Assembly: GCA_947441615.1 (NCBI GenBank) | Contig: CANEUH010000008.1 | Location: 58,041 to 122,040 of the forward strand | Source: Bacteriovoracaceae bacterium | GTDB lineage: Bacteria > Bdellovibrionota > Bacteriovoracia > Bacteriovoracales > Bacteriovoracaceae | Direction: 5' to 3' | Length of the DNA: 64,000 nt | Part shown: positions 62,256-64,000 of the stretch, piece by piece | Layout of the letters: each line of letters begins with the position of its first letter | Position numbering within the stretch: the first letter of the stretch is position 1 | Translations under genes and position numbers: made by a program | The notes under the pieces: model-generated | Seen by the model: only the letters and a program-made list of their open reading frames with translations | Told to the model about the DNA's origin: nothing | The model's database searches: none

Positions 62256-63581
62256 TTAAAAAAGATTTTTAATGGATTGCTTCGGTATTTGATAAAGTTG
62301 TGTGCCAGGGGAAGGATAAGCGTCACTTGAACCTGAAATCATGAGGAAATCGATAGTGGTCAGAGCGTTTCGTGAAGAGCCTCCACGACCCGCTGACGTG
62401 TAAGGATATACGCCTTCTTTCATCCCTGGAAGATTGATTCTTTTGGCTGTACCAGTTGATGCCTTAGCGATGTAAGCAGAATCCCAGCTCACAGCGAGAT
62501 AGTATAGTTCCCCATCAATCTCAAAAGCTCGAACCCAGTTCATTCCTGTGGCCCAATTGAGAGTCGATTCCGAACTCACTGTTCCCGAAGCAGAGATTGT
62601 TCGCACTCTAAACTCAGAGAGGTTTGCGCGTTTATCATTGTAAACAGCTACAAGGTCGCCACTTGTTCTCTCAAAGAGTTCCGATTGTTCAACTAGTTGT
62701 GGTTCCTGATCGCCCACGGCTAGAGGATCGTTGGAATAGTCAGCGAATGTCACCGAGTTCCAATTCCCACTTTCAAAAGTCATGTAGGGAACAATGTAGT
62801 AGCGATTGAAGGGGGGTGAACCAGCGACATAATCGTCTTGAACCGGAAGCAAGCTCGCTTTGCCTGCATCTGTATAGACAACAAACGGATAGTAAAATTC
62901 GTGAGCAAGTCCCGTTACTTTATTTGTCACCCATGACCCCGAAGGCGATTTCGTGTAGAGATATTCAGCTTTTGTTCCGTTATCTGGGTCATAAACAAGA
63001 CCGTGAGCGACCGCAAGGTGCCCCTGATTGTTTGTTGTTGCTCCCAAGCGGATATTTACGACTTCTTGGTTAGGATTTGTTGCCTCATTCACAACGGTTC
63101 GTACCGATTCAGTGAAATTATCCGTTTCAACGTTGTTGTATTGGTAGTGCACAAGTGAGCCAATCGAATCGTTAATCGAAACTGTATGAGCTTGGAACAT
63201 TATAGCGTGCAATTGACCTAAATGATCAATCAGCACATTGCCTGGGCGGGATGTTGAAATCGACGCGACTAAAACAGGGCTTCCACCATCTGGTTTTTTA
63301 TAAATCTTAAAATTCCCATTCGTGTTTTGAACGCCCGTATCGTCTTCGATAATTCCATAATAAATATTTGTACCGTAGCGAACGATCTTCGACATATTGT
63401 AGCCCCACCATGTGGAGTTAGGGTTCTGTGTTGTACTTGAAGGAAGTTGAGTCACTGTCATTGAGGGGATACTAACCAGCTGCCCGTCACTGAGAAGATC
63501 GCTTTCGGACTTCTGCCCACACGAAAGTACGGTTAAAACAGAGAAACTAAGAAATAAGGACATGAAGATTCTTGATCGCAT
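62256..63581 (-). CDS. Large lipoprotein, beta-propeller-like
   Basis: The 441-residue protein has a lipoprotein signal (MSLFLSFSVLTVLSC, lipidated Cys21). The mature part has repeated strand-turn units with Asp/Asn-Gly turns and aromatic residues (VLIDHLGQLHAIMFQAH, GHLAVAHGLVYDPDNGTKAE, RTSGDLVAVYNDKRANLSEF), about 50-60 residues apart. This is the look of a beta-propeller such as sialidase or BNR folds, but without clear Asp-boxes. Function is unknown. Confidence 0.68.
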   Translation of the reverse strand: MRSRIFMSLFLSFSVLTVLSCGQKSESDLLSDGQLVSIPSMTVTQLPSSTTQNPNSTWWGYNMSKIVRYGTNIYYGIIEDDTGVQNTNGNFKIYKKPDGGSPVLVASISTSRPGNVLIDHLGQLHAIMFQAHTVSINDSIGSLVHYQYNNVETDNFTESVRTVVNEATNPNQEVVNIRLGATTNNQGHLAVAHGLVYDPDNGTKAEYLYTKSPSGSWVTNKVTGLAHEFYYPFVVYTDAGKASLLPVQDDYVAGSPPFNRYYIVPYMTFESGNWNSVTFADYSNDPLAVGDQEPQLVEQSELFERTSGDLVAVYNDKRANLSEFRVRTISASGTVSSESTLNWATGMNWVRAFEIDGELYYLAVSWDSAYIAKASTGTAKRINLPGMKEGVYPYTSAGRGGSSRNALTTIDFLMISGSSDAYPSPGTQLYQIPKQSIKNLF

Positions 63582-63956
63582 ATATCTGATGATAACAAAA
63601 GGTGGATAAGAATAAAGATGGGAATATTTTTCGCTTACTACCTTATTTCTTCACGTTTTATTTCGAATTACAAGAGGCAAACGAATTAAGTCCAGTGTTG
63701 TTGTTCTGGTTTTTGGAATGTGTAGTGTCAGGCTGCCAACTAATGGAAGATCGATGTTGTGGAAGTTTTCAGGCCTCTAAAATGCTAGGTTGATAGTTAC
63801 TTTGTGGATTGATGAGCGAAGAAAAACCACCCAGTGAATCGAAAAGTAAGCTTTTAGACTGAGCCCCTCTGACTGGACTCCTGTCCATTAATTACTGAAC
63901 AGCTCGATCCAAACCCAGATTTATGGTAAAGCCATGATCTATTCGTTGGAGAGCTT
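63582..63956. other. Intergenic region with repeat copy G
   Basis: No gene is convincing here. The left half of the cassette-associated repeat lies at 63806-63856. Confidence 0.5.
63806..63856 (+). repeat. Cassette-associated repeat, copy G (left half)
   Basis: GGATTGATGAGCGAAGAAAA, then ACCACCCAGTGAATCGAAAA and TAAGCTTTTAG. It breaks off before TTCACTGG. Confidence 0.7.
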
Positions 63957-64000
63957 ATGGATATTTTAAGAAAACGCCCACCTAAAGAAAAACGTCCCCC
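63957..64000 (+). CDS. Start of a gene running off the window
   Basis: GGAGAG lies 4 bases before an ATG that opens MDILRKRPPKEKRP to the end of the window. Only 14 codons are visible; the basic, proline-rich start gives no functional hint. Confidence 0.4.
   Translation, partial: MDILRKRPPKEKRP

Overview
The window is AT-rich, densely packed Gram-negative chromosome with many lipoproteins, signal peptides and an outer-membrane channel. The gene set (SecA, an RpoH-type sigma factor, the PrkA/YeaH/SpoVR trio, inosine-guanosine kinase, many orphan exported proteins) suggests a Bdellovibrio-like lineage, most likely Bacteriovoracia. That placement is inference from gene content; no rRNA gene is present to confirm it.

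Positions 1-38700 look like a stable backbone. On the minus strand a PP2C phosphatase, an M23 envelope peptidase, SecA and an acidic UPF0145 protein form one transcription unit. Divergent from it lies prkA-yeaH-spoVR. Then come rpoH, rpsO and pnp, with a hairpin in the pnp leader, followed by dut, a small PHA-granule-family protein, a 2Fe-2S ferredoxin-like protein and a POT peptide transporter that ends at a bidirectional terminator. The next stretch mixes lipoproteins, a C45-type Ntn hydrolase, an App1-like phosphatase, acylphosphatase, a three-gene coiled-coil operon, an N-formylglutamate amidohydrolase-like protein and gsk. Between gsk and mnmA sits a run of apparent pseudoenzymes: an ABC-ATPase-like protein without a Walker A, a MnmA paralogue without its PP-loop, and an M28 peptidase fold without its metal ligands.

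A tRNA-Leu(GAG) gene at 38749 starts a tandem genomic island. Its 3' end recurs at 41445, 42985 (diverged) and 54898 (exact over 27 bp), dividing 38817-54924 into three modules. Module 1 carries a Doc-type toxin-antitoxin pair and two exported proteins. Module 2 carries a HEPN/MNT pair and a HigBA pair. Module 3 carries a protease-like protein, a TPR/winged-helix regulator, a decayed conjugation coupling-protein gene, a row of small exported orphan proteins, a Tsx-like porin and a glycosidase. No intact integrase is visible; only a C-terminal tyrosine-recombinase fragment remains at about 57033-57236.

The most unusual structure is a dispersed palindromic repeat (copies at 47984, 48665, 49155, 49783, 54201, 60118 and 63806). 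It lies at the 3' side of one small orphan gene after another. Comparing 49783-49949 with 54201-54768 gives an apparent empty and filled site differing by almost exactly one small gene, so the array resembles single-gene cassettes without recognisable integron sites. A second family of about 360-390 bp elements with CTACTCGT/ACGAGTAG ends is present at 43361 and 58937, with a fragment at 53501.

Beyond the last att copy the sequence stays accessory: a MAPEG protein, an orphan Phd/YefM antitoxin that has lost its start, DoxX-like and phospholipase D genes, and a trypsin-like protease whose signal peptide contains an in-frame TGA.
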